Part shown: piece after piece, positions 27,788 to 35,252 of the stretch | How positions within the stretch are numbered: position 1 is the first letter of the stretch | Layout: each line of letters begins with the position of its first letter | From: Cryobacterium sp. | Lineage (GTDB): Bacteria; Actinomycetota; Actinomycetes; Actinomycetales; Microbacteriaceae | Direction of reading: 5' to 3' | Assembly (NCBI GenBank): GCA_019638975.1 | Contig: JAHBST010000012.1 | Span: forward strand, 1-35,280 | Length of the DNA stretch: 35,280 nucleotides | Made by a program: the position numbers and the translations under genes | Notes under the pieces: model-generated | The model's input: the letters and a program-made list of their open reading frames with translations, nothing else | What the model was told of the DNA's origin: nothing | Databases searched by the model: none

Positions 27788-30456
27788 GCCGGCAATGCTT
27801 TCGTTACCTCATCGAGCGCATCGGGAATAGCCGAGACGTCACTCCCGCCTCCTTGGGCGAGGTCGTCTTTCCCGCCCCCGCCGCCGCCGAGCACGCGAGC
27901 GGCACGTTTGGAGAGCTCTCCCGCGCGCACGCCGAGTGCGCGAGCGGCCTCATTCGTCGCCACAATGACCACGGGTTTCGCTTGCTGGGAATCCGCGGAA
28001 ACCTCGGCAGCGAGAACCACGACGGCCGCGTCGCTACCGAGCCGGTTGCGAACGTCGAGGACGAGCGTGCGCACGTCGTCGGCGGATGGCACCGATCCGA
28101 GGTTCTCGACGACGCGTGTGAGCCCCGCGATTGTCGAAGCGGCCCCGACGAGCGCAGGAACACGCTGCGTCAACACCGCCGCCTGGAACTCGGAAATCTT
28201 CTTCTCCGCCGCTTTCAAATTCGCCATGATTTCGGCGACCCTCTCGGGAAGCTGCTCACGCGGAGTCTTGAGGTGAGCGCTCAATTGGGACACGATCGAT
28301 CGCTCAAGCGCGAGATCCTTGAACCCTTCGATTCCGACGAGGGACTCGATCCGCCGATTGCTCGAGCCCACGGATGCCTCGCTGACGAGGTTGATGATCC
28401 CGATTTCGGAGCTTCGCGTCACATGGGTCCCCGCGCAAAGCTCGCGAGACCACGGGCCGCCGATATCGACGACGCGAACGGTTTCACCGTACTTTTCCCC
28501 GAACAAGGCCATCGCGCCGAGCTCTTTCGCTTCGGTGAGCGGCATCGTGCGTGTTTCGACATCCAGATTCCTGCGAATCGCGAGGTTCGAGATCTCCTCG
28601 ATCTCGGACCTCGTCGCCGCCGACAGAGCCTGATTCCACGTAAAGTCGAGCCGCAAATAGCCGGCCTTGTTGTACGAGCCCGATTGATGCGCCTGGGGAC
28701 CGAGAACTTGTCGCAATGCCGCGTGCACGACATGCGTTGCCGAGTGCGCTTGCGTGGCACCGCGGCGCCACTCGGCGTCCACGAGGCTCGTTGCGAAATC
28801 GCCGACGCCCACTTCACCGCGGGAAACTTCGACTTTGTGGCTGATGAGGCCCTTCACTGGGCGCTGAACATCAAGCACGTCCAATTCGAACCCGCTCCCG
28901 ACGATCGTGCCCGCATCGGCCTCCTGGCCTCCGGACTCGGGATACAGGGCGGTCTCGGCGAGGATGATGTCGGCGATGTCCCCCTCCGTCGCCTTCTGCA
29001 CCGATTCGCCGCCGACGATGATTCCGAGCACGGTGCTGTCGGTCGAGAGGAAGTCGTATCCCGTGAACACGGTTTCGCCGTGCGCTCGAAAGTCGCCATA
29101 CACGGACAAGTCGGCCAAGAGCGTCTTCTTGGATCGCGCATCCTCTTTCGCACGATTGCGCTGTTCCGCCATGAGGGAGTCGAATGCGGACCTGTCGACG
29201 GTCAGGCCCGCCTCCTCTGCCATTTCGAGCGTGAGGTCGATCGGGAAGCCGAACGTGTCGTGAAGCTGGAAAGCGACATCACCGTCGAGCTGTTTCCGGC
29301 CGGCGTCGCGGACCCGGGATACTGCGAGATCGAGGATGCTCGTGCCGCTCTCGAGCGTTTTCAAAAACGTCTCTTCCTCCCCGAAGGCGAGGCGCCCGAT
29401 GCGGTCGAAGTCGGACTCCACTTCCGGATAGGCAGCCTTCATCGCGTCGCGGGATGCCGGGAACAAGTCCGGGAACGTTGCCGCGTCGACGCCGAGAAGC
29501 CGCATCGCGCGAACGCTCCTGCGCAGCAACCTGCGCAAAATGTATCCTCGACCCTCATTCGACGGCGTCACGCCGTCCGCCATGAGCATGAGCGAGGATC
29601 GTACGTGGTCGGCGACGACGCGCATCCGCACGTCATCGTCGTGATCGGCTCCGTACCGCTTTCCGGACAGCTCTGCGGCGCGATCGAGAACGGGACGCAC
29701 TTGGTCGATTTCGTACAGATTCTCGACGCCTTGCTTGATGAACGCTACGCGTTCGAGACCCATCCCGGTATCGATGTTCTTCTTCGGGAGTTCACCGAGG
29801 ATGTCGAAATCGTTCTTACCGCGGCCCTCGCCTCGCAAATACTGCATGAACACGAGATTCCAGATTTCGAGGTAGCGCGGATCGTCGGTTGCCGGCCCGC
29901 CGTCCGGTCCATACGCAGATCCCCGGTCGAAGAAGATCTCCGAACACGGCCCTGCGGGACCCGGCAGTCCCGTCGACCAGTAGTTCGTGTCCATTCCCAG
30001 CCGCTGAATCCGGTCATCCGGAAGTCCCGCCGTCTTCTTCCAGAATCGGAACGCATCATCGTCATCCTGAAAAATCGTGACCCACAGGTCCTTTTCCTGA
30101 AATCCGTAGCCGCCGTCGGCTTCGGATGACGTGAGCAGCTCCCAGGCATACTCGATCGCTTGTTCCTTGAAGTAGTCGCCGAACGAGAAATTCCCGTTCA
30201 TTTGAAAGAACGTGCCGTGGCGCGTGGTCTTTCCGACCTCGTCGATGTCGAGAGTCCGGATGCACTTCTGGACGCTCGTGGCCCTCGGGTACGGCGCGGG
30301 GACGAGCCCGGTCAGATACGGGATGAACGGCACCATGCCCGCCACCGTGAACAGCAGGGTCGGATCCTCGCTCACGAGGGAAGCCGAGGGCACGACGGTA
30401 TGGCCGCGCTCGCCAAAAAAGTCGAGCCAGCGGCGCCGAATCTCTGCGGTCTGCAC
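27784..30456 (-). CDS. alaS: Alanyl-tRNA synthetase
   Basis: AlaS charges tRNA-Ala and edits mischarged Ser and Gly. The 890 residues show the class II catalytic domain (FTVAGMVPFIPYL near 36-48, FFQMNGNFSFGDYFK near 83-97), the tRNA-recognition domain, the editing domain with zinc ligands HSATH (571-575) and CAGTH (674-678), and the C-terminal C-Ala domain with a Gly-rich GGGGGGKDD loop typical of AlaS. The start is GTG at 30456, giving the standard N-terminus (TAEIRRRWLDFF). No Shine-Dalgarno sequence lies in the 20 bases upstream, and the start falls inside a triple 14-base repeat. Confidence 0.97.
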   Translation of the reverse strand: MQTAEIRRRWLDFFGERGHTVVPSASLVSEDPTLLFTVAGMVPFIPYLTGLVPAPYPRATSVQKCIRTLDIDEVGKTTRHGTFFQMNGNFSFGDYFKEQAIEYAWELLTSSEADGGYGFQEKDLWVTIFQDDDDAFRFWKKTAGLPDDRIQRLGMDTNYWSTGLPGPAGPCSEIFFDRGSAYGPDGGPATDDPRYLEIWNLVFMQYLRGEGRGKNDFDILGELPKKNIDTGMGLERVAFIKQGVENLYEIDQVRPVLDRAAELSGKRYGADHDDDVRMRVVADHVRSSLMLMADGVTPSNEGRGYILRRLLRRSVRAMRLLGVDAATFPDLFPASRDAMKAAYPEVESDFDRIGRLAFGEEETFLKTLESGTSILDLAVSRVRDAGRKQLDGDVAFQLHDTFGFPIDLTLEMAEEAGLTVDRSAFDSLMAEQRNRAKEDARSKKTLLADLSVYGDFRAHGETVFTGYDFLSTDSTVLGIIVGGESVQKATEGDIADIILAETALYPESGGQEADAGTIVGSGFELDVLDVQRPVKGLISHKVEVSRGEVGVGDFATSLVDAEWRRGATQAHSATHVVHAALRQVLGPQAHQSGSYNKAGYLRLDFTWNQALSAATRSEIEEISNLAIRRNLDVETRTMPLTEAKELGAMALFGEKYGETVRVVDIGGPWSRELCAGTHVTRSSEIGIINLVSEASVGSSNRRIESLVGIEGFKDLALERSIVSQLSAHLKTPREQLPERVAEIMANLKAAEKKISEFQAAVLTQRVPALVGAASTIAGLTRVVENLGSVPSADDVRTLVLDVRNRLGSDAAVVVLAAEVSADSQQAKPVVIVATNEAARALGVRAGELSKRAARVLGGGGGGKDDLAQGGGSDVSAIPDALDEVTKALPA

Positions 30457-30485
30457 TAGGTGGTCTGCACTACGTCGTCTGCGCT
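30444..30485 (-). repeat. Three tandem 14-base repeats across the alaS start
   Basis: Read on the minus strand the units are AGCGCAGACGACGT, AGTGCAGACCACCT and AGTGCAGACCGCAG; neighbouring units match at 11 of 14 bases. The alaS GTG is in the third unit. The matching GTG of the second unit (30470) would open a four-codon frame (Val-Gln-Thr-Thr) whose TAG shares a base with the alaS GTG. The repeats stand where a ribosome site would be expected. Confidence 0.75.
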
Positions 30486-30505
30486 AATTCTTCGTCTCTT
30501 TGCGG

Positions 30506-30520
30506 TTCGCGAGTCGCGAA
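30506..30520 (-). other. Small perfect hairpin upstream of alaS
   Basis: TTCGCG-ACT-CGCGAA forms a six-base-pair perfect stem with a three-base loop. It lies just after the stop of the small membrane gene and 50 bases before alaS. No T-run follows, so it is not a standard terminator. It may stabilise the upstream mRNA or shape the alaS leader; the role is unknown. Confidence 0.5.
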
Positions 30521-30526
30521 TTCGCT

Positions 30527-30751
30527 CTATTTCCGCTTGGCGAAGTCGGCTATCGCATCCTCTGCTTCAGCAACCGCGGCACGAAGCTCCGCTTCGCGCG
30601 CTTTGTAACCGTCGACGACCGCCCCGCCGAATTCGCGGGCCTTTGCATCGACATCCTCGAAGAACTTTCGGCCTTCAGGGGTTTTGTTGAGTTGGTGCGC
30701 GGCGACGAAGCCGACACCAACGCCAACGACGAGCCACAGAAGCTTCTTCAT
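30527..30751 (-). CDS. Small YtxH-like membrane-anchored protein of unknown function
   Basis: A 74-residue protein with a short N-terminal membrane segment (about 4-19, Gly/Val-rich LLWLVVGVGVGFVAAH) and a charged, Ala/Glu-rich helix (about 30-73) that may form a coiled coil. This layout resembles YtxH-like small proteins; function is unknown. Small proteins of similar shape occur between rpsD and alaS in other Actinobacteria, so the position is a better guide than the sequence. The ATG at 30751 has AAGGAGG seven bases upstream, the strongest site in this part. A TAGAAT at 30785-30790 could be a -10 for this gene and alaS, but no -35 is seen. Confidence 0.85.
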   Translation of the reverse strand: MKKLLWLVVGVGVGFVAAHQLNKTPEGRKFFEDVDAKAREFGGAVVDGYKAREAELRAAVAEAEDAIADFAKRK

Positions 30752-30814
30752 GAACGCTCCTCCTTCACGTATTGGGCGCCAGGGATTCTAAGCCTACTTT
30801 GTGACGCGGCCGGC

Positions 30815-31444
30815 CTAGCGTGCTGCGTAGTACTCGACGACCAATTGCACTTCGCACGTGATCGGGACCTCGGAGCGCTTCGGTCGACGAACGAGGCGCG
30901 CGTGCAGCTTGTCGAGTTCAACCTCGAGGTACGCGGGAACCTTCGGCAATACCTCGGCGTGGCCGCCTGCAGCGGCTACCTGAAACGGATCCATGAGCTC
31001 GCTCTTGGGGTGCACGTGAATCAATTGGCCCGGCTTGACGCGGAAAGAAGGGCGATCGACGCGCTGGCCGTCCACCATGATGTGGCGGTGCACGATCTGC
31101 TGGCGCGCTTGAGCGGTCGTCCGCGCGAATCCGGCGCGAACGACGAGAGCGTCGAGGCGCATTTCGAGCAACTCGACGAGGTTCTCACCCGTAAGCCCCT
31201 GAGCGCGACGCGCCTCCTGGAACACGATCTTGAGTTGCGCTTCGCGGATGCCGTACTGGGCGCGAAGTCGCTGCTTCTCGCGAAGCCGAACCGCATAGTC
31301 GCTATCGGTCTTGCGACGCGTGCGGCCATGCTCGCCGGGGGCGTACGGACGCTTCTCGAGGTATCGGGCCGCCTTCGGGGTCAGCGGAATGCCGAGCGCG
31401 CGGGAGAGGCGGGTCTTGCTGCGGGTGCGTGACTTGGTAGACAC
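30815..31444 (-). CDS. rpsD: 30S ribosomal protein S4
   Basis: S4 is a primary 16S rRNA-binding protein and an early assembly factor of the 30S subunit. The 209 residues include the N-terminal rRNA-binding domain (RYLEKRPYAPGEHG) and the S4 RNA-binding domain around 93-155 (MRLDALVVRAGFARTTAQAR). The N-terminal zinc cysteines are missing, so this is the C-minus type. It stands alone rather than in the rpsM-rpsK-rpsD-rpoA cluster, as in several Microbacteriaceae and Firmicutes. The start is GTG at 31444 with AAAGGA about five bases upstream. Confidence 0.96.
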   Translation of the reverse strand: MSTKSRTRSKTRLSRALGIPLTPKAARYLEKRPYAPGEHGRTRRKTDSDYAVRLREKQRLRAQYGIREAQLKIVFQEARRAQGLTGENLVELLEMRLDALVVRAGFARTTAQARQQIVHRHIMVDGQRVDRPSFRVKPGQLIHVHPKSELMDPFQVAAAGGHAEVLPKVPAYLEVELDKLHARLVRRPKRSEVPITCEVQLVVEYYAAR

Positions 31445-31582
31445 GGGATCCTTTCGGTACTGAATATCATCGGTCTTCTGGTTCGGGCCGTATTCGGCGA
31501 TTGCACCGCGATACGTCTGAAGATTGTGAAGAGGGATGTTGCCACCGAAAGCATCCGGCTAAAGGACGCTTCCGTCAGGCCT

Positions 31583-31612
31583 GGGATCCGCTGCAGCCGT
31601 GCGCGGAATCCC
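31583..31612 (-). other. Bulged hairpin in the rarA-rpsD spacer
   Basis: On the minus strand GGGATTCCGC pairs with GCGGATCCC across an 11-base loop, with one unpaired T, giving nine base pairs. It lies 28 bases after the rarA stop and about 140 bases before rpsD. No T-run follows. It could end the rarA transcript weakly or be part of an S4-binding leader. The rest of this 195-base spacer shows no clear promoter; a TTGACT at 31624-31629 has no partner -10. Confidence 0.4.
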
Positions 31613-31639
31613 CCTGTCGGCGGAGTCAAGGATAGCAGA

Positions 31640-32989
31640 TCAGCGACCGCGAATGATTCGTCGCAACTTCTCGAGGCGAGTGGAGACCTCGCGTTCATGG
31701 CCGTGATCGGTGGGTTCGTAATACAACGTGTCGGCGAGCTCCTCCGGCGCGTATTCCTGCTCGAGCACGCCGAGCGGAGCATCGTGGGGATACCGGTATC
31801 CCTTTCCGTGGCCGAGTTTTTTCGCCCCCGAGTAGTGGGCGTCCCGCAAATGCGCCGGCACTCGGCCGATTTTGCCCTCGCGAATGTCGGAAATCGCTTT
31901 ATCGACAGCACGGTACGAAGCGTTCGATTTCGGGGCCGTCGCGAGATACACCACGGCCTCCGCGAGAGGAATCCGTCCCTCCGGCATTCCGATGTATTGC
32001 ACGGCGTCGGCAGCGGCCACGGCAATGACGAGCGCGTTGGGGTCTGCCATTCCCACATCCTCCGCCGCGAGCACGATGATTCGGCGGGCGATGAATCGCG
32101 GATCCTCCCCCGCCTCGATCATGCGCGCGAGATAGTGCACGGACGCATCGACGTCCGATCCGCGCACCGACTTGATGAAGGCGCTGATGACGTCGTAATG
32201 CTCATCGCCCTGGCGGTCGTATCGCAAGAGCGCGCGATCGACCGCAGCGGCCACGATCTCGGCGCTGATGACGGGTTTCCCCTCCCGCTCGTCGGCGCCC
32301 GCCGCGGCCGTCGCCGACGCTGCCGCCGCTTCCAGCGCCGTGAGGGCTCTGCGCGCGTCGCCCGAGGCAAGGCGGATGATCGAGGCTCGAGCGTCGTCGT
32401 CGAGCGAAACCGAGCCGGCGAGTCCGCGGTTGTCGATCACCGCGCTGTCGATCACGGCGCCGAGGTCGTCGTCCGAGAGCGTCTCGAGCGTGAGCAGGAG
32501 CGACCGCGACAAAAGCGGAGAAATGACCGAAAAGGAAGGATTCTCCGTCGTCGCGGCGACCAGAATGACCCACCCGTTTTCGACTCCTGGCAACAACGCG
32601 TCCTGTTGCGCCTTGGAGAACCGATGGATCTCGTCGAGAAACAGGACCGTAGATTTCCCATAGAGATCACGCGAAGACAGTGCTTTCTGCATTACGTCTC
32701 GCACGTCCTTGACGCCTGCACTCACCGCCGAGAGTTCGACGAACTTTCGACCCGAGCTCTGCGCAATCGCCTTTGCGATCGTCGTCTTTCCCGTGCCGGG
32801 AGGACCCCACAGGATGACAGAAGTGGCGCTGTGATCCGGCGCCTCGTCCCCGGCGAGCGTCACGAGCGGCGAGCCCGGTCCGAGCAAGTGCCGCTGACCG
32901 ACCAATTCGTCCAGACTCCGGGGCCGCATCCGGACGGCGAGCGGGCGCGATCCGCTGTGCAGGCCGGGCTCGTCTTCCATAGTGGCCAT
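31640..32989 (-). CDS. rarA: Replication-associated recombination protein A (RarA/MgsA AAA+ ATPase)
   Basis: RarA is a clamp-loader-like AAA+ ATPase that acts at stalled replication forks. The 449-residue protein has Walker [10 protein letters not shown] (62-70), Walker [11 protein letters not shown] (115-124), sensor 1 TTENPSF and the family C-terminal domain ([14 protein letters not shown]). I chose the ATG at 32989; another ATG three codons on is equally usable and neither has a clear ribosome site. Upstream frame beyond 32989 has no family similarity. In Mycobacterium the gene also lies a short way upstream of alaS. Confidence 0.95.
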   Translation of the reverse strand: MATMEDEPGLHSGSRPLAVRMRPRSLDELVGQRHLLGPGSPLVTLAGDEAPDHSATSVILWGPPGTGKTTIAKAIAQSSGRKFVELSAVSAGVKDVRDVMQKALSSRDLYGKSTVLFLDEIHRFSKAQQDALLPGVENGWVILVAATTENPSFSVISPLLSRSLLLTLETLSDDDLGAVIDSAVIDNRGLAGSVSLDDDARASIIRLASGDARRALTALEAAAASATAAAGADEREGKPVISAEIVAAAVDRALLRYDRQGDEHYDVISAFIKSVRGSDVDASVHYLARMIEAGEDPRFIARRIIVLAAEDVGMADPNALVIAVAAADAVQYIGMPEGRIPLAEAVVYLATAPKSNASYRAVDKAISDIREGKIGRVPAHLRDAHYSGAKKLGHGKGYRYPHDAPLGVLEQEYAPEELADTLYYEPTDHGHEREVSTRLEKLRRIIRGR

Positions 32990-33077
32990 GGTAGTTGCGG
33001 CCAGCGCATGCGCAGGAACGGCGCTTTCGGGCGGGTAATGTACTTCTCGGTGGACGACCCATTTGTGAAGGAGCACC
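32990..33077. promoter_or_regulatory. Divergent spacer between rarA and the cyclophilin gene
   Basis: These 88 bases separate two genes that point away from each other, so promoters for both must lie here or overlap coding sequence. The A/T-rich spot GTAATGTAC (33035-33043) offers TAATGT as a -10 for the plus strand and TACATT for the minus strand, each giving a leader of 30-40 bases. No convincing -35 is seen for either. The plus-strand ribosome site GAAGGAG precedes the cyclophilin start. Confidence 0.35.
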
Positions 33078-33866
33078 GTGGCACGCAGTAAGAACGCCGA
33101 TCGTGAAGCGCGCGAGGCGCGCGCGAGACTCCGCCGCTTCGCCGCGCGGCAAGGCGTGCACGAACATCAAGTTCGCCGCCGCCGCCGGGACAACTTGCTC
33201 GCGATCGGCGGGGCCGCGATCGTGGCCGCACTCGCAACGGTAACTCAAGTGGTGTACTTCTCGGTCGGACCCGGAATGCCGCTCCCGGAGCCCTCGCCCA
33301 CATCGTCGGTGGACGCGACCGTGGGTCACAACATTGGCGACATCCCCGATCCATCCAGCGCAGACGGGCGCTCGTGGACGGGAACGCTCACTCTCAATGA
33401 CATCCCGCTCGGTATCGAACTGGACGGCGCCAATGCGCCGCAAGCGGTCGCCGTGTTCGTGCAGGAAGTCAAAGACGACTACTTCCCCGGCAAGTCCTGC
33501 CATCGCCTGGCCACCGCGCCGACGAGCCTCATCCAGTGCGGTTCCCTGAGCGGTACCGGCTCGGGCGACCCCAACTTCATGTTCGGGCCGATCGAGAACG
33601 CCCCGGCCGATTCGGTGTACCCCGCGGGAACCATAGCGATGGCACGAGCAAGCGGCGCCGCCTACACGCAAGGTCACCAGTTCTTCATCATGCTTGCCGA
33701 TGGCACACTGCCGAACGATGCCGCCGGCGGGTACACGGTATTCGGAAAGGTCACGAGCGGCCTCGACAAGGTCATCGCAAAGATTGCGGCGGCCGGAACC
33801 AAGGACGGTTCGGACGATGGCGCGCCCGCGGTTCCGACGTCGATCACGAGCGTCACGATCAAGTGA
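33078..33866 (+). CDS. Membrane-anchored cyclophilin-type peptidyl-prolyl isomerase
   Basis: A 262-residue protein with a basic, Arg-rich cytoplasmic tail (1-38), one membrane segment (about 41-63), a Pro/Ser linker (64-100) and a cyclophilin domain (about 100-262) outside the membrane. Active-site pieces are CHRL (141-144) with the catalytic Arg, LIQCG (151-155) and QFFIML (201-206). The tryptophan position is not conserved, as in many bacterial cyclophilins. The start is GTG at 33078 with AAGGAG upstream. A likely role is folding of exported or envelope proteins; the target is unknown. A hairpin terminator follows the stop at once. Confidence 0.92.
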   Translation: MARSKNADREAREARARLRRFAARQGVHEHQVRRRRRDNLLAIGGAAIVAALATVTQVVYFSVGPGMPLPEPSPTSSVDATVGHNIGDIPDPSSADGRSWTGTLTLNDIPLGIELDGANAPQAVAVFVQEVKDDYFPGKSCHRLATAPTSLIQCGSLSGTGSGDPNFMFGPIENAPADSVYPAGTIAMARASGAAYTQGHQFFIMLADGTLPNDAAGGYTVFGKVTSGLDKVIAKIAAAGTKDGSDDGAPAVPTSITSVTIK

Positions 33867-33887
33867 GCGCGGGTCCCGCGCCCTTTT
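33867..33887 (+). terminator. Rho-independent terminator after the cyclophilin gene
   Basis: GCGCGGG and CCCGCGC form a perfect seven-base inverted repeat with one base between them (33867-33881), in practice a five-pair stem with a five-base loop. CCTTTTG follows. It starts on the base after the TGA stop, so it should end this transcript before the DUF349 gene. Confidence 0.75.
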
Positions 33888-33906
33888 GTTAGTGCAATAG
33901 GCTTGA

Positions 33907-33932
33907 GCACGGCCGGCGGGTTCCGCACGGCC
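33907..33932 (+). repeat. Short direct repeat upstream of the DUF349 gene
   Basis: GCACGGCC occurs at 33907-33914 and 33925-33932, 18 bases apart start to start, in the 77-base spacer ahead of the DUF349 gene. Spacing near two helical turns could suit a bound regulator, but the word is GC-rich and chance is likely. Confidence 0.25.
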
Positions 33933-33964
33933 TCCATGCTCCGAGAATCGACAAGGTAGGACAG

Positions 33965-35191
33965 TTGGCGGATACGCAGAAACCGTGGGGCCGCGTCGAT
34001 CAGACCGGCACCGTTTTCGTGCGGACAGCAAACGGCGAACGACCGGTCGGACAATATCCCGACGGCACGCCGGAAGAGGCACTCGCCTATTTCGAGCGCA
34101 AGTTCACCGAACTCGAGGGCCAGGTGACGCTGCTTGAGCAGAGGATCAAGCGGGGCACGCCCGCGAGCGATGTCGCGAAGTCCGTGCAGACGCTGCGCGA
34201 CAGTCTTGCGGATGCCAATGCGGTAGGCGACCTCGCGGCTCTCGAAGCCCGATTGGACACGCTGCATGGCGCCGTTGGCCAATTGTCCGAGAAACAAGTC
34301 GCGGAGGCCAAAGCCGCGGTCGAGGCAGCCGTTGCCGAACGCTCGGCGCTCGTCGCGGAAGTGGAAGCTCTCGCCTCACAGGACTTCGCAAAGGTCCAGT
34401 GGAAACAAGTCAGCGCCGCGCTCGACGCTCTCTTCGAACGGTGGCAAAAGCACCAGCAGGATGGGCCCAGACTTCCGAAGAACGAAAGCAATGAACTGTG
34501 GAAACGGTTCCGGGCCGCGAGAACAACTATCGAGACGCATCGGAAGGCGTTCTTCGCGGAGCTCGATTCCGCCCACAAGGACGTCCGGATCCGCAAACAA
34601 GAACTCGTCGCAAGGGCCGAAGCGCTCGCAGCCAAAGGCGCCGACGGGATTGCCGCCTACCGCGCTCTTCTCGATGAGTGGAAACGAGCGGGCCGCGCGG
34701 GCAAGAAAGCGGATGACTCGTTGTGGGACCGTTTCAAGGCAGCCGGAGACGTTCTGTACGCTGCGAAAGCGGAGCTCGACGCGAAGGATGATGTCGAGTT
34801 CCAGGCCAATCTGGAACAAAAACTCGCCCTGCTCGATGAAGCCGAACCTCTCGTGACCGCGACGGACCGAAACGCTGCGAAGGAGTCGCTCGCCTCCATC
34901 CAGCGCCGGTGGGACCAGATCGGCAAGGTTCCTCGCGACAAGGTGAAATTGGTCGAGGATCGAATGCGCAAAGTGGAATCCGCCGTGCGCAAACTCGACG
35001 AAGACTTCTGGCATCGCAACAATCCCGAGAAGAAGGCTCGAAGCGAAGGTCTCGCGAGCCAGCTCGAAGATTCGATCGCGAAACTGGAACAAGAGCTGGC
35101 AACCGCGACATCCGCGGGCGATGCCAAAAAGGCTGCGGAAACGAAGGATGCTCTCGACGCGCAAAAGGCCTGGCTCGCAGCCCTCGAGTGA
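33965..35191 (+). CDS. DUF349 domain coiled-coil protein
   Basis: A 408-residue protein with repeated DUF349 helical units: segments with the W-x(8-12)-W/F pattern such as LFERWQKHQQDG, LWKRFRAARTTIETHRKAFF, LWDRFKAAGDVL and RRWDQIGKVPRDK. The N-terminal part (PWGRVDQTGTVFVRTANGE, about 7-25) is the actinobacterial lead domain, and the rest is long charged helices likely to form coiled coils. No membrane segment is seen. DUF349 proteins have no settled function in Actinobacteria. The start is read as TTG at 33965, with AGGA four bases ahead; the conserved sequence begins within seven codons of it. Confidence 0.88.
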   Translation: MADTQKPWGRVDQTGTVFVRTANGERPVGQYPDGTPEEALAYFERKFTELEGQVTLLEQRIKRGTPASDVAKSVQTLRDSLADANAVGDLAALEARLDTLHGAVGQLSEKQVAEAKAAVEAAVAERSALVAEVEALASQDFAKVQWKQVSAALDALFERWQKHQQDGPRLPKNESNELWKRFRAARTTIETHRKAFFAELDSAHKDVRIRKQELVARAEALAAKGADGIAAYRALLDEWKRAGRAGKKADDSLWDRFKAAGDVLYAAKAELDAKDDVEFQANLEQKLALLDEAEPLVTATDRNAAKESLASIQRRWDQIGKVPRDKVKLVEDRMRKVESAVRKLDEDFWHRNNPEKKARSEGLASQLEDSIAKLEQELATATSAGDAKKAAETKDALDAQKAWLAALE

Positions 35192-35227
35192 CCACGGTTC
35201 TCCGCTCGCGCGCAGTCCAACACCCCG

Positions 35228-35252
35228 TTATCCACAGCGGCCGTTCTCCACA
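35228..35252 (+). promoter_or_regulatory. Two DnaA-box-like sites at the right edge
   Basis: TTATCCACA at 35228-35236 is a perfect DnaA box, and TTCTCCACA at 35244-35252 differs by one base; they are 16 bases apart in the same direction. They lie in the 89 bases after the DUF349 stop, where no gene is seen. The neighbouring genes are not those of an origin, so they may be spare boxes or chance, or part of the next gene. Confidence 0.4.

Noticed and set aside
27526-30129. An 867-codon open frame on the plus strand opposite alaS
   Set aside because: Same effect as over carB; the alaS frame has full domain structure and intact motifs, while this frame has none.
30444-30485. The 14-base repeats as a CRISPR array
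   Set aside because: The units are directly adjacent, short and imperfect, with no spacers and no cas genes.
30457-30526. A T-box riboswitch ahead of alaS
   Set aside because: The spacer is only 70 bases and has no T-box sequence or terminator; it is far too short for such a leader.
31624-31629. TTGACT as an rpsD promoter -35
   Set aside because: The bases 16-18 downstream are GC-rich (CCGCGC) and offer no -10 element.
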